A DNA stretch of 64,000 bases from CADEFX01 sp963840425. Its GTDB lineage: Bacteria; Pseudomonadota; Alphaproteobacteria; Rhizobiales; Hyphomicrobiaceae. This document shows positions 46,721 through 53,646 of the stretch, one piece after another. The stretch is from positions 372,001 to 436,000 of the forward strand of contig CAWIYZ010000034.1 in assembly GCA_963840425.1 (NCBI GenBank). The letters run 5' to 3'. The position numbers and the translations under genes were made by a program. The notes below the pieces were generated by a model. It did not search any database. It was not told the DNA's origin and saw nothing but the letters and a program-made list of their open reading frames with translations. The first letter of the stretch is position 1. Every line of letters starts with the position of its first letter.

Positions 46721-48127
46721 TTAATGCGCCATGGCTTTGCCGATCTCCTCGGTCATTTTCTTGGCGTCGCCGAGCAGCATCATGGTGTTGTCGCGATAGA
46801 ACAACGGATTGTCGATGCCGGCATAGCCCGAGGCCAGCGAGCGCTTGTTGAACATGACGGTGCCCGCCTTCCACACCTGCAGCACCGGCATGCCGTAGAT
46901 GGGTGAGGTCTTGTCGTCCTCGGCGGCCGGGTTGGTCACGTCATTGGCGCCGATGATATAGGCGACATCGGCCTGGCTGAACTCGTTGTTGATGTCCTCC
47001 AGCTCGAACACCTCATCGTAGGGCACATTGGCCTCGGCCAGCAGCACGTTCATGTGCCCGGGCATGCGGCCCGCCACGGGGTGGATGGCGTACTTCACCT
47101 CGACGCCGGCCTTCTTCAGGTTGTCGGCCATCTCGCGCAACGCGTGCTGGGCCTGCGCCACCGCCATGCCGTAGCCCGGCACGATGATGACCTTGCCCGA
47201 GTTCTTCATCAGGAAGGCGGCGTCCTCGGCCGAGCCGAGCTTGACCGGCTTCTGCTCGCCGCCGGCTGCCGGACCGGCCGTCTCGCCGCCGAAGCCGCCG
47301 AGGATCACGGAGATGAAGGAGCGGTTCATGCCCTTGCACATGATGTAGGACAGGATCGCGCCCGAGGAGCCCACCAGCGCTCCGGTCACGATCAGGGCGA
47401 TGTTGCCGAGCGTGAAGCCGATGCCGGCGGCGGCCCAGCCCGAATAGGAGTTGAGCATGGAGATGACTACGGGCATGTCGGCGCCGCCGATCGGGATGAT
47501 GATGAGGGCGCCGAACACGAGCGCCAGGAGCGTGATCGCCCAGAACATCACCGGCGAGCCGCCCGACTGGCAGAACCAGACGACCAAGAGAACGATCAGA
47601 GCGGCCAGGGCGATATTGATGAGATGGCGGGCGGGCAGGATGATCGGCTTGCCGGACATGCGGCCGGACAGCTTGGCGAAGGCGATCACCGAGCCGGTGA
47701 AAGTGACGGCGCCGATGGCGACGCCGAGCGACATCTCCAGCAGGCTGGCGCCGGCGATATTGCCGGGTGTGCCGATGCCGAAGGCTTCCGGTGCGTAGAG
47801 AGCGCCAGCCGCGACGAAGACTGCGGCAAGACCAACAAGGCTGTGAAAGGCGGCGACCAGCTCCGGCATCATGGTCATCGGGATGCTGCGAGCGATATAG
47901 GCGCCGATGCCGCCGCCGATGCCGAGGCCGGCCAGGATCAGGACCCACGTCAGGGGTGAGCCGAGCGTGTCGAGCTGGCCCAGCGTGGTCAGCACGGCGA
48001 TGGTCATGCCGGCCATGCCGAACAGGTTGCCGCGGCGCGAGGTTTCGGGGCTCGACAGGCCGCGCAGCGCCAGGATGAAGAGCACGCCCGAGGCGAGATA
48101 GAGCAGCGCGGCGATGTTGGGGGACAT
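46721..48127 (-). CDS. pntB: PntB, NAD(P) transhydrogenase beta subunit
   Basis: Inner-membrane subunit of the proton-translocating transhydrogenase, which reduces NADP with NADH using the proton gradient. The 468-residue product has about nine membrane segments in the first 260 residues, then the NADP-binding domain with IIVPGYGMAVAQAQHAL, HPVAGRMPGHMNVLLAEA, IIGANDVTNPAA and FNKRSLASGYAG. The start at 48127 (MSPNIAALLYL) is preceded by GGAGC. A second copy of the same start region lies 220 bp upstream, beyond a palindromic repeat. Confidence 0.97.
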   Translation of the reverse strand: MSPNIAALLYLASGVLFILALRGLSSPETSRRGNLFGMAGMTIAVLTTLGQLDTLGSPLTWVLILAGLGIGGGIGAYIARSIPMTMMPELVAAFHSLVGLAAVFVAAGALYAPEAFGIGTPGNIAGASLLEMSLGVAIGAVTFTGSVIAFAKLSGRMSGKPIILPARHLINIALAALIVLLVVWFCQSGGSPVMFWAITLLALVFGALIIIPIGGADMPVVISMLNSYSGWAAAGIGFTLGNIALIVTGALVGSSGAILSYIMCKGMNRSFISVILGGFGGETAGPAAGGEQKPVKLGSAEDAAFLMKNSGKVIIVPGYGMAVAQAQHALREMADNLKKAGVEVKYAIHPVAGRMPGHMNVLLAEANVPYDEVFELEDINNEFSQADVAYIIGANDVTNPAAEDDKTSPIYGMPVLQVWKAGTVMFNKRSLASGYAGIDNPLFYRDNTMMLLGDAKKMTEEIGKAMAH

Positions 48128-48350
48128 GGTCAGGCTCCTCGCCGCTCGCAGTGGTGTGCGTATTCCCCTCCCCCTCGTGGGGAGGGGGCAGGGGTGGGGG
48201 GATTCCAGAGCCGCTGTGATTCCCCCCACCCTGTCCCTCCCCCACAAGGGGGGAGGGGACCGTTGGGCTAGCGCAATCACCTGCAGTACTTCTTTCTGAG
48301 AGAGGGCTCCGCGGCGAGAGGAGCAGCGCGGCGATGTTGGGGGACATGGT
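48101..48350 (-). repeat. Duplicated pntB start flanking a CCCTCCCC-type hairpin
   Basis: The 30-bp sequences at 48101-48130 and 48321-48350 are identical and contain the pntB start codon with its first codons. Both have GGAGC shortly upstream of the ATG. Between them lies a double hairpin repeat (48162-48260): TCCCCTCCCCCTCG with its partner GGGGAGGGGG, and a second pair ending GGGGGGAGGGGAC. Only the copy at 48127 continues in frame into pntB. Confidence 0.9.
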
Positions 48351-48355
48351 GCTCC

Positions 48356-48721
48356 TCAAGCCGCCGCTTGCGCCGGCAGCTGTACGAACGTGATGGTATT
48401 GCCAGACGGATCGTCGGCATGCAGCAGCGCGCCGCCCCAGAGCTGGCGCTCGGGACGGCCGTGCGTGGGTACTCCCGCGCGCATCAGCTCGGCGTGCAGG
48501 GCGTCCGCATCGTCCGTGGCAAACGACAGGCCGGTGAAGCGCCCGACGAGATCGCGGTCATCCGGGTCGTCGCCCGCCGGCTCCAGCAGAATGGTCGGGC
48601 TGTCACCGAACATGACAACATCGGGTGAGCTGTCCATCAGCGGCAGACCGACGACATCGGCGTAGAATTTTGCCGCGGCGGGCAGGTCGGTGACGAAAAT
48701 GCGGACGGCGGCCAGTTCCAT
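48356..48721 (-). CDS. VOC-superfamily (glyoxalase-like) protein
   Basis: A 121-residue single-module VOC protein: VRIFVTDLPAAAKFYADVVGLPLM at the start, the middle strand VVMFGDSPTILLEPAG, then FTGLSFATDDADALHAELMRAG, and the final DPSGNTITFVQLP. Two such modules, here presumably from a dimer, make a metal site. The start at 48721 follows the pntAB stop by 8 bp and the stop is 5 bp from the repeated pntB start, so it is inside the pnt operon. Its link to transhydrogenase is not obvious. Confidence 0.85.
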   Translation of the reverse strand: MELAAVRIFVTDLPAAAKFYADVVGLPLMDSSPDVVMFGDSPTILLEPAGDDPDDRDLVGRFTGLSFATDDADALHAELMRAGVPTHGRPERQLWGGALLHADDPSGNTITFVQLPAQAAA

Positions 48722-48729
48722 GCCGGACC

Positions 48730-49347
48730 TCACTTCTTGGGCTCTCGTCTCTTGTACATGGCGAGCATGCGCTGGGTGACGAGGAAGCCGCCGAAGATGT
48801 TCACCGAGGCCATGACGAGGGCGAGGAAGCCGAAGACTTTCGCGAGCGCGCTGCCTTCGGCGACGAGAGCGACGCCCGCCGCCAACAGCGCGCCGACGAC
48901 GATGACGGACGAAATGGCATTGGTGACCGACATGAGTGGGGTGTGCAGCGCCGGCGTCACGCTCCACACGACGTAGTAGCCGACGAAGATGGCGATCACG
49001 AACACCATGAACTGATAGACGAACGGCGAGACTGCGCCACCGCCGGCGGCGAGGGCCGAGGTGGGGAGGAGCATGCCTAAAGCGCTGGCGAAACAAAAAG
49101 CGCTCAGACGGTCCCACGGTTTCTCTCCCTCCCCCTCGAAGGGGGAGGGTTGGGGTGGGGGTGAAGTCCCTAGCTGAAGCGGTGCATCTGGCCGCCCCCC
49201 CACCCTGTCCCTCCCACTCGAGGGGGGAGGGGACGAAGAAGGAGAGGTAGTATCAGTAGGACAGGGTTGCCGCGAGTGATTGCTCAAATGCCTGTTATGC
49301 GAACGATGTGACGGGGCAGAGGTCACGTCTGGATTGCGCGTCGACAT
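48730..49347 (-). CDS. pntAB: PntAB, transhydrogenase alpha-2 membrane subunit with an in-frame repeat near the N-terminus
   Basis: The C-terminal 110 residues are the membrane subunit: SPFVYQFMVFVIAIFVGYYVVWSVTPALHTPLMSVTNAISSVIVVGALLA and NIFGGFLVTQRMLAMYKR. The ATG at 49347 overlaps the pntAA stop region (TGAGATG) with GGAGGGG upstream, so it is the natural start. From there the frame runs through a CCCTCCCC-type palindromic repeat, coding for a Ser/Pro/Gly-rich stretch (residues about 34-75), before a second hydrophobic segment. The product is 205 residues, longer than usual. A later start after the repeat cannot be excluded. Confidence 0.85.
   Translation of the reverse strand: MSTRNPDVTSAPSHRSHNRHLSNHSRQPCPTDTTSPSSSPPPSSGRDRVGGRPDAPLQLGTSPPPQPSPFEGEGEKPWDRLSAFCFASALGMLLPTSALAAGGGAVSPFVYQFMVFVIAIFVGYYVVWSVTPALHTPLMSVTNAISSVIVVGALLAAGVALVAEGSALAKVFGFLALVMASVNIFGGFLVTQRMLAMYKRREPKK
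49123..49234 (-). repeat. CCCTCCCC-type double hairpin within the pntAB reading frame
   Basis: CTCTCCCTCCCCCTCG pairs with AAGGGGGAGGG, and CCCCCCCACCCTGTCCCTCCC pairs in part with the flanking G-rich strands, ending AGGGGGGAGGGGAC. It is open in the pntAB frame, with no stop across about 110 bp. Confidence 0.8.
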
Positions 49348-49348
49348 C

Positions 49349-50485
49349 TCAGGCCCCTCCTTGCAAGCTTGGGTGGACGATCTTGCCGTCCTTGGCAATC
49401 AGCGTGCCTTTGATGATCTCGTCGTCCCAGTCGACCTTCAGGGTCTTCTCCTTCTTGTCGATCATCAGCTCGAGGAAGGTGACGAGGTTCTTGGCGTAGA
49501 GGCTCGAGGCGTTGACGGGCACCTCGCCGGCGAGGTTGAGCTTACCGGAGATGCGTACGCCATTGTGCTCGATGATTTGGGACGGTTGCGTCAGTTCGCA
49601 GTTGCCGCCGCGCTCGGCGGCGAGATCGACGATCACCGCGCCGGGCTTCATGCTCTCGACCATGGCGCGCGAGATGAGACGTGGCGCTGGCCGGCCGGGG
49701 ATGAGCGCAGTGGTGATGACGATGTCCTGGCCCTTGATGTGGCTGGCGACCAGCTCTGCCTGCTTCTTTTGGTACTCGGCCGACATCGGCTTGGCGTAGC
49801 CGGCGGCGGTCTGCGCCTGCTTGAACTCCTCGTCCTCGACAGCGATGAACTTAGCGCCGAGGGAGGCCACCTGCTCCTTGGTGGCCGGGCGCACGTCGGT
49901 GGCGGAAACGATGGCGCCGAGGCGTCGGGCGGTGGCGATGGCTTGCAGGCCGGCGACGCCGACGCCCATGACGAACACCTTGGCCGCTGGCACTGTGCCG
50001 GCGGCCGTCATCATCATCGGCATGGCCTGCTCGAACATGGCGGCGGCATCGACCACGGCCTTGTAGCCGGCGAGGTTGGCCTGACTCGACAGCACGTCCA
50101 TGGACTGGGCGCGCGAAATGCGGGGCATGAACTCCATGGAGAACAGGCTCGCACCCGACTTGGCCAGCACATCAAGGCCGGCGCGATCGTCGAAGGGGTT
50201 GAGCATGGCAGCGACGATGGCGCCCGGCTTCAGGGCCTTCACTTCATCGAGCGAAGGCCGTCTGACCTTGAGCAGGATGTCGGCGCCGGACAGAGCCTCG
50301 GCAGGGCTTGAAGCGATCCTGGCGCCGGCTGCCGTGAAGGCCGCGTCGGAGAAGCGCGAGCGTGCGCCGGCCCCGCTGGCAATGCTGACGGTGCATCCGA
50401 GCCCTGTCAGTTTCTTCGCCGACTCCGGAGAAAGCGCAACGCGCGTCTCGCCAGCCTCTTCCGGTGCGACGGCGACCGTCACCAT
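49349..50485 (-). CDS. pntAA: PntAA, transhydrogenase alpha-1 NAD-binding subunit
   Basis: Cytoplasmic NAD(H)-binding subunit of the transhydrogenase. The 378-residue product has VAPEEAGETRVALSPESAKKL, LLKVRRPSLDEVKALKPGAIV, SMEFMPRISRAQSMDVLSSQA, the nucleotide-binding MGVGVAGLQAIATARRLGA, and GRPAPRLISRAMVESMKPGAVIVDLAAERGG. The separate alpha-1 and alpha-2 subunits are the usual form in alphaproteobacteria. First gene of the operon pntAA-pntAB-VOC-pntB; palindromic repeats lie between it and the oxidase subunit gene upstream. Confidence 0.97.
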   Translation of the reverse strand: MVTVAVAPEEAGETRVALSPESAKKLTGLGCTVSIASGAGARSRFSDAAFTAAGARIASSPAEALSGADILLKVRRPSLDEVKALKPGAIVAAMLNPFDDRAGLDVLAKSGASLFSMEFMPRISRAQSMDVLSSQANLAGYKAVVDAAAMFEQAMPMMMTAAGTVPAAKVFVMGVGVAGLQAIATARRLGAIVSATDVRPATKEQVASLGAKFIAVEDEEFKQAQTAAGYAKPMSAEYQKKQAELVASHIKGQDIVITTALIPGRPAPRLISRAMVESMKPGAVIVDLAAERGGNCELTQPSQIIEHNGVRISGKLNLAGEVPVNASSLYAKNLVTFLELMIDKKEKTLKVDWDDEIIKGTLIAKDGKIVHPSLQGGA

Positions 50486-50509
50486 GCGTTGCTCCTCGGC
50501 GGTACTGCG

Positions 50510-50673
50510 CTAGTGTCCCGATCGCAAAGCTCGTCGGATCTCGCAACAACCTCTGAACGAGCTTCGCGATCGAAAGGACACTAGCAAGCTTATGATTCTA
50601 GTGTGATTCAGATCGAGAAATTCGCTCACGGACCTGCTGCGAACACCGGCGAATTTCTCGATCATCACACTAG
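50510..50673 (+). repeat. CTAG-bounded paired palindrome, copy 2 (inverted)
   Basis: 50510-50584 runs CTAGTGTCCCGATCGC to GCGATCGAAAGGACACTAG. A 13-nt spacer CAAGCTTATGATT follows. 50598-50673 runs CTAGTGTGATTCAGATCGAG to TCTCGATCATCACACTAG. Same two modules as at 19223-19390 in the opposite order and orientation. It separates pntAA from the upstream oxidase subunit gene. Confidence 0.9.
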
Positions 50674-50680
50674 TGCTGTG

Positions 50681-50824
50681 CTAGACGAGGAAGAACAGCA
50701 TGAACAGCAGGATGAGAATGACCAGCACGACCAAGGTCACTGTGCCGCGCAGAAAACCGCGGTAGGTGCGGGCATGCTCTGCATAGTCCATGGCCGAGTG
50801 GCCACCGGAGGTGTCGACGCTCAT
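50681..50824 (-). CDS. aa3-type cytochrome c oxidase subunit IV
   Basis: A 47-residue protein starting at ATG 50824. SAMDYAEHARTYRGFLRGT is the signature of the small alphaproteobacterial aa3-oxidase subunit IV, followed by one membrane helix TLVVLVILILLFMLFFLV. It is a non-catalytic helix packed against the oxidase core. The gene is usually found apart from the main cox operon and next to pnt genes in Hyphomicrobiales, as here. Too short for many automatic annotations. Confidence 0.85.
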   Translation of the reverse strand: MSVDTSGGHSAMDYAEHARTYRGFLRGTVTLVVLVILILLFMLFFLV

Positions 50825-50974
50825 CGTGCTTCCCTCGATTGAACCCGAATTGCCGGGCCTTGTGTTATCGCAAGGGGAATGCGCCATCAAGCGGCGTCGG
50901 AGCCCCGGGGGCTGGCGCTGTGGGGAAGCGGCCGATATATACGGGGCACATTTGCAAGGATTCGCGCGCAGCGG

Positions 50975-51049
50975 GCCGGCTTAGCTCAGGGGTAGAGCAA
51001 CCGCCTTGTAAGCGGTAGGTCGGGGGTTCAATTCCCTCAGCCGGCACCA
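50975..51049 (+). tRNA. tRNA-Thr, anticodon TGT
   Basis: A complete cloverleaf. The acceptor stem is GCCGGCT / AGCCGGC. The D arm is GCTCAGGGGTAGAGC. The anticodon stem CCGC/GCGG encloses the loop CTTGTAA, giving anticodon TGT (threonine, codon ACA). The T arm carries GGTTCAATTCC. The 3' CCA is encoded. It lies between the oxidase subunit gene and the HD-domain gene. Confidence 0.96.
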
Positions 51050-51111
51050 TTACCCGCCTTTTCGAGTGGGGCTTTCGACCAGGTCGGGCGCTATTGCTAT
51101 AGAAGTGGTCG

Positions 51112-51753
51112 ATGGACGCGCATGAACTCCTAGCGGACAGGTGGCGCAATCTGATGCGGCGGCACGCGTGTCCTGAAACCGCAGCTCAGGGCGTCTTGGA
51201 TGACCTGCTTGCTGCGTACCGCGAACCACTCCGCCACTATCACAATGTCGAGCACGTCGCGTCGCTCCTGCGGCTGCTGGATGAGAATGGTCATGGCGTC
51301 GCCGATCGAACGGCAGTCGAGCTGGCGATCCTCTTTCATGATGTCGTCTACGATCCGACGCGACACGACAACGAGCGGGCAAGTGCCGATCTCGCCAGCG
51401 AGCGTCTGGCGGCATTGGGCTTCGCCAGTGAGCTGATAACCAAGGTCCAGACCTATATCCTTGCCACGCAACACGGGCAGACTGCGCCAGCCTCCGGCGA
51501 TGCTGACCTCGCGCTGTTGCTCGATCTCGACCTGTCAATTCTGGGCGCCGCACCGGCAGAGTACCGCGCCTATGCGCAAGCGATCCGGCGTGAGTATGGG
51601 CACGTAACGGACGAGCTCTATCGATTGGGGCGTAAACGCGTTCTGGAGGGGTTCCTGGCGCGCGACAGGATTTACCGCACAGAACCATTGCATGCGCTTC
51701 GGGACGCACGCGCCCGTGACAATATCGCGAACGAGATAGCTGAGCTTACGTGA
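51112..51753 (+). CDS. HD-superfamily metal-dependent phosphohydrolase-like protein
   Basis: A 213-residue protein. The core has RHYHNVEHVASLLRLL with the first histidines, ELAILFHDVVYDPTRHDNE with the HD pair, then SADLASERLAALG and a late DLDLSILGAAPAEY aspartate. This is the group of predicted HD phosphohydrolases (COG4339 type) often misnamed after a receptor subunit. Role unknown, probably phosphate ester hydrolysis on a small molecule. ATG at 51112, 62 bp after tRNA-Thr. Confidence 0.8.
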   Translation: MDAHELLADRWRNLMRRHACPETAAQGVLDDLLAAYREPLRHYHNVEHVASLLRLLDENGHGVADRTAVELAILFHDVVYDPTRHDNERASADLASERLAALGFASELITKVQTYILATQHGQTAPASGDADLALLLDLDLSILGAAPAEYRAYAQAIRREYGHVTDELYRLGRKRVLEGFLARDRIYRTEPLHALRDARARDNIANEIAELT

Positions 51754-51789
51754 GAGCGTTCCGACTTTCTCGGGCGTGCCGCCGTGGCG

Positions 51790-53385
51790 TTACTTATCCA
51801 TCGTCACGCTGGAGAGGTTCTGGAACCAGTTGCGGGCCTGGACGAAGCCTTTGACCTTTGGGCTCATGGCGCGGGGGCCCAGGTCGTGCACGACCCACAG
51901 GAACAGCGCATCGTCCACCATCTTGGTGTGCACCTTGGCCAGCACCTCGTCGCGCACCTTGGGATCGAATGCTGACTGTGCATCGCCCAACAGCTTGTCC
52001 ATCTCGGGATCGCTGTAGTAGCCGAAATTCACGCCGGCCGGCGCGGCCAGGTCCGAGCGCAGCAGGCGGGCGAAGGCGCTGAACGGGTCCTGCGTCGTGT
52101 GCGCGATGTTGATGCCTTGGGCGCCCTTCGCCTGCGGGGACTTGCTGCCGGCGCGGCGCACATCCAGCAGCGCCTGCCACTCCACGACCTCGAAGGCGAC
52201 ATCGATATTGATCGCCTTCAGGGACTGCTGCAGCGCCTCGTTCATCTGCAAGGACGCCATCTGCCCGGAGCCGGACGAGGAGATCAGCATTTTGATCTTC
52301 AACGGCTTCTCCGGCCCGTAGCCGGCTTCGGCCAGCAGTTTTTTGGCCTGCTCGACGTTCGTTGCGATGTCGAAGCCGGGAGAGCCGTACCACGCATCGC
52401 CCTTGGGTACGTGTCCGGTCGCCTCGAGCGCGTAGCCGCCGAGAAGATCGACCATGGCCTTGCGATCGATGGCCAGGTTCACCGCCTTGCGCACACGGAT
52501 GTCGTTCCAGGGCGAGCCTTCGGTGCGGTTGAACTGCCAGGCCCACACCTGCGGGTAGATGTTGGCGGTGATGGCGAGACCAGCGGCCTTGATGCGAGGT
52601 ATGGCATCGGGAGCCGGGGCCTCGATCCAATCCACCTGGCCAGCCAGCAAAGCGGCTGTGCGCGTGCCGGCATCGGGCATCGGCAGCAGCGTGAGCCTTT
52701 CGAGCTTCGGAACGAGCGTCGGGCTCCAGTGGTCGGGGTTGGGCACCAGCTCGGCCAACTCGCGAGCCTTGAGGGCAGCGAGCTTCCACGGGCCGGTGCC
52801 GGACGGCGCTTGCGCGAACTTGGCCCAGTCGCGGCCGGTGGTCTCCCACTGCCTGGGGGAGGCGATGAGAATGTAGGAGAGCTGGTAGGGCAAGGACGCG
52901 TCCGGGGCCTTGGTGGTGAACTCGATGGTGTAGTCGTCGATCTTGCGTACGGACTTGTAGGAGGGGGCACGGAAGCCGGCGAGCGACACCATGCGGGCGC
53001 TGTACTGAGGCGCCTTCTCGTCGAAGAGGCGATTCATGTTGAAGACTACGGCATCGGCGTTGAAATCGGAGCCGTCGTGAAATTTCACACCCTGGCGCAA
53101 GCGGAAAATCCATTTTGTCCGGTCGGCAGGGTCTACGCTCCAGCTTTCGGCGAGACCGGGGATGATGTCCGACGGCTTGTCGGTGGCTCTCAGATCCCAA
53201 TTGACCAGCGCGTCGTAGAGCAGCAGCCCCATGAAGCGGTAGCCTTCGAGGCCGTTGTCCGGTTGCCCCCAGGTGAGCGGAACGTCGTTGACCGTCATGC
53301 CGATGCGCAAGTGGCCCTGCGCGCCGGCGCAGGGCACGAGCAGGCAATGCAGCAACATCGCTATCGCGACCGGGATCACCCGCAT
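51790..53385 (-). CDS. ABC transporter substrate-binding protein, family 5 (peptide/nickel type)
   Basis: Periplasmic receptor of the oligopeptide-type ABC importers. The 531-residue product has a signal peptide (AIAMLLHCLLVPCAGAQ), then YDALVNWD, PGLAESWSVDPADRTKWIFRLRQGVKFHDGSDFNADAVVFNMNRL, the family signature. Later come GTGPWKLAAL and VRKAVNLAIDRKAMVDLLGGYA. No permease or ATPase genes are adjacent in the window, so the partner system is elsewhere. Ligand unknown: peptides, glutathione-like compounds and metals are all possible. Confidence 0.93.
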   Translation of the reverse strand: MRVIPVAIAMLLHCLLVPCAGAQGHLRIGMTVNDVPLTWGQPDNGLEGYRFMGLLLYDALVNWDLRATDKPSDIIPGLAESWSVDPADRTKWIFRLRQGVKFHDGSDFNADAVVFNMNRLFDEKAPQYSARMVSLAGFRAPSYKSVRKIDDYTIEFTTKAPDASLPYQLSYILIASPRQWETTGRDWAKFAQAPSGTGPWKLAALKARELAELVPNPDHWSPTLVPKLERLTLLPMPDAGTRTAALLAGQVDWIEAPAPDAIPRIKAAGLAITANIYPQVWAWQFNRTEGSPWNDIRVRKAVNLAIDRKAMVDLLGGYALEATGHVPKGDAWYGSPGFDIATNVEQAKKLLAEAGYGPEKPLKIKMLISSSGSGQMASLQMNEALQQSLKAINIDVAFEVVEWQALLDVRRAGSKSPQAKGAQGINIAHTTQDPFSAFARLLRSDLAAPAGVNFGYYSDPEMDKLLGDAQSAFDPKVRDEVLAKVHTKMVDDALFLWVVHDLGPRAMSPKVKGFVQARNWFQNLSSVTMDK

Positions 53386-53481
53386 GACAAACTCACACCC
53401 TCGACGACCGGCCCAAGTCCGTTCGCCGTTTGCAAGAGGTCGCGCAAGGCCCCCGGCGAGCCCTGCTTTGAATCTTTAAGT

Positions 53482-53545
53482 CTAGAGCGCGTTCACGTCC
53501 CACATGGAAGCGGTACTGCCTTCATACGGGGCGATCGCGCTCTAG
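53482..53545 (+). repeat. Single CTAGAGC palindrome
   Basis: CTAGAGCGCGTTCACGTC pairs imperfectly with GGGCGATCGCGCTCTAG, with an inner CACATGGAAGCGG and CCTTCATACGGGG. It is a one-module copy of the repeat found after ftsA. It is preceded by TTTAAGT, like the linker half of the doublets. 53386-53646 holds no gene. Confidence 0.8.
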
Positions 53546-53646
53546 TAAGCGACTATAGTGGGAACGGACGTGATCGAACAGCTAAAGCGACGCCCGTTTC
53601 GGCAGCAGTGCCTGATAGTCTTTGGGCGTCGGGTTCGTTGCGGAAG

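Noticed and set aside
47013..48359. 448-residue frame beginning at the upstream copy of the pntB start
   Set aside because: It begins with the duplicated pntB codons but shifts out of frame after the palindrome and then reads pntB in the wrong frame.
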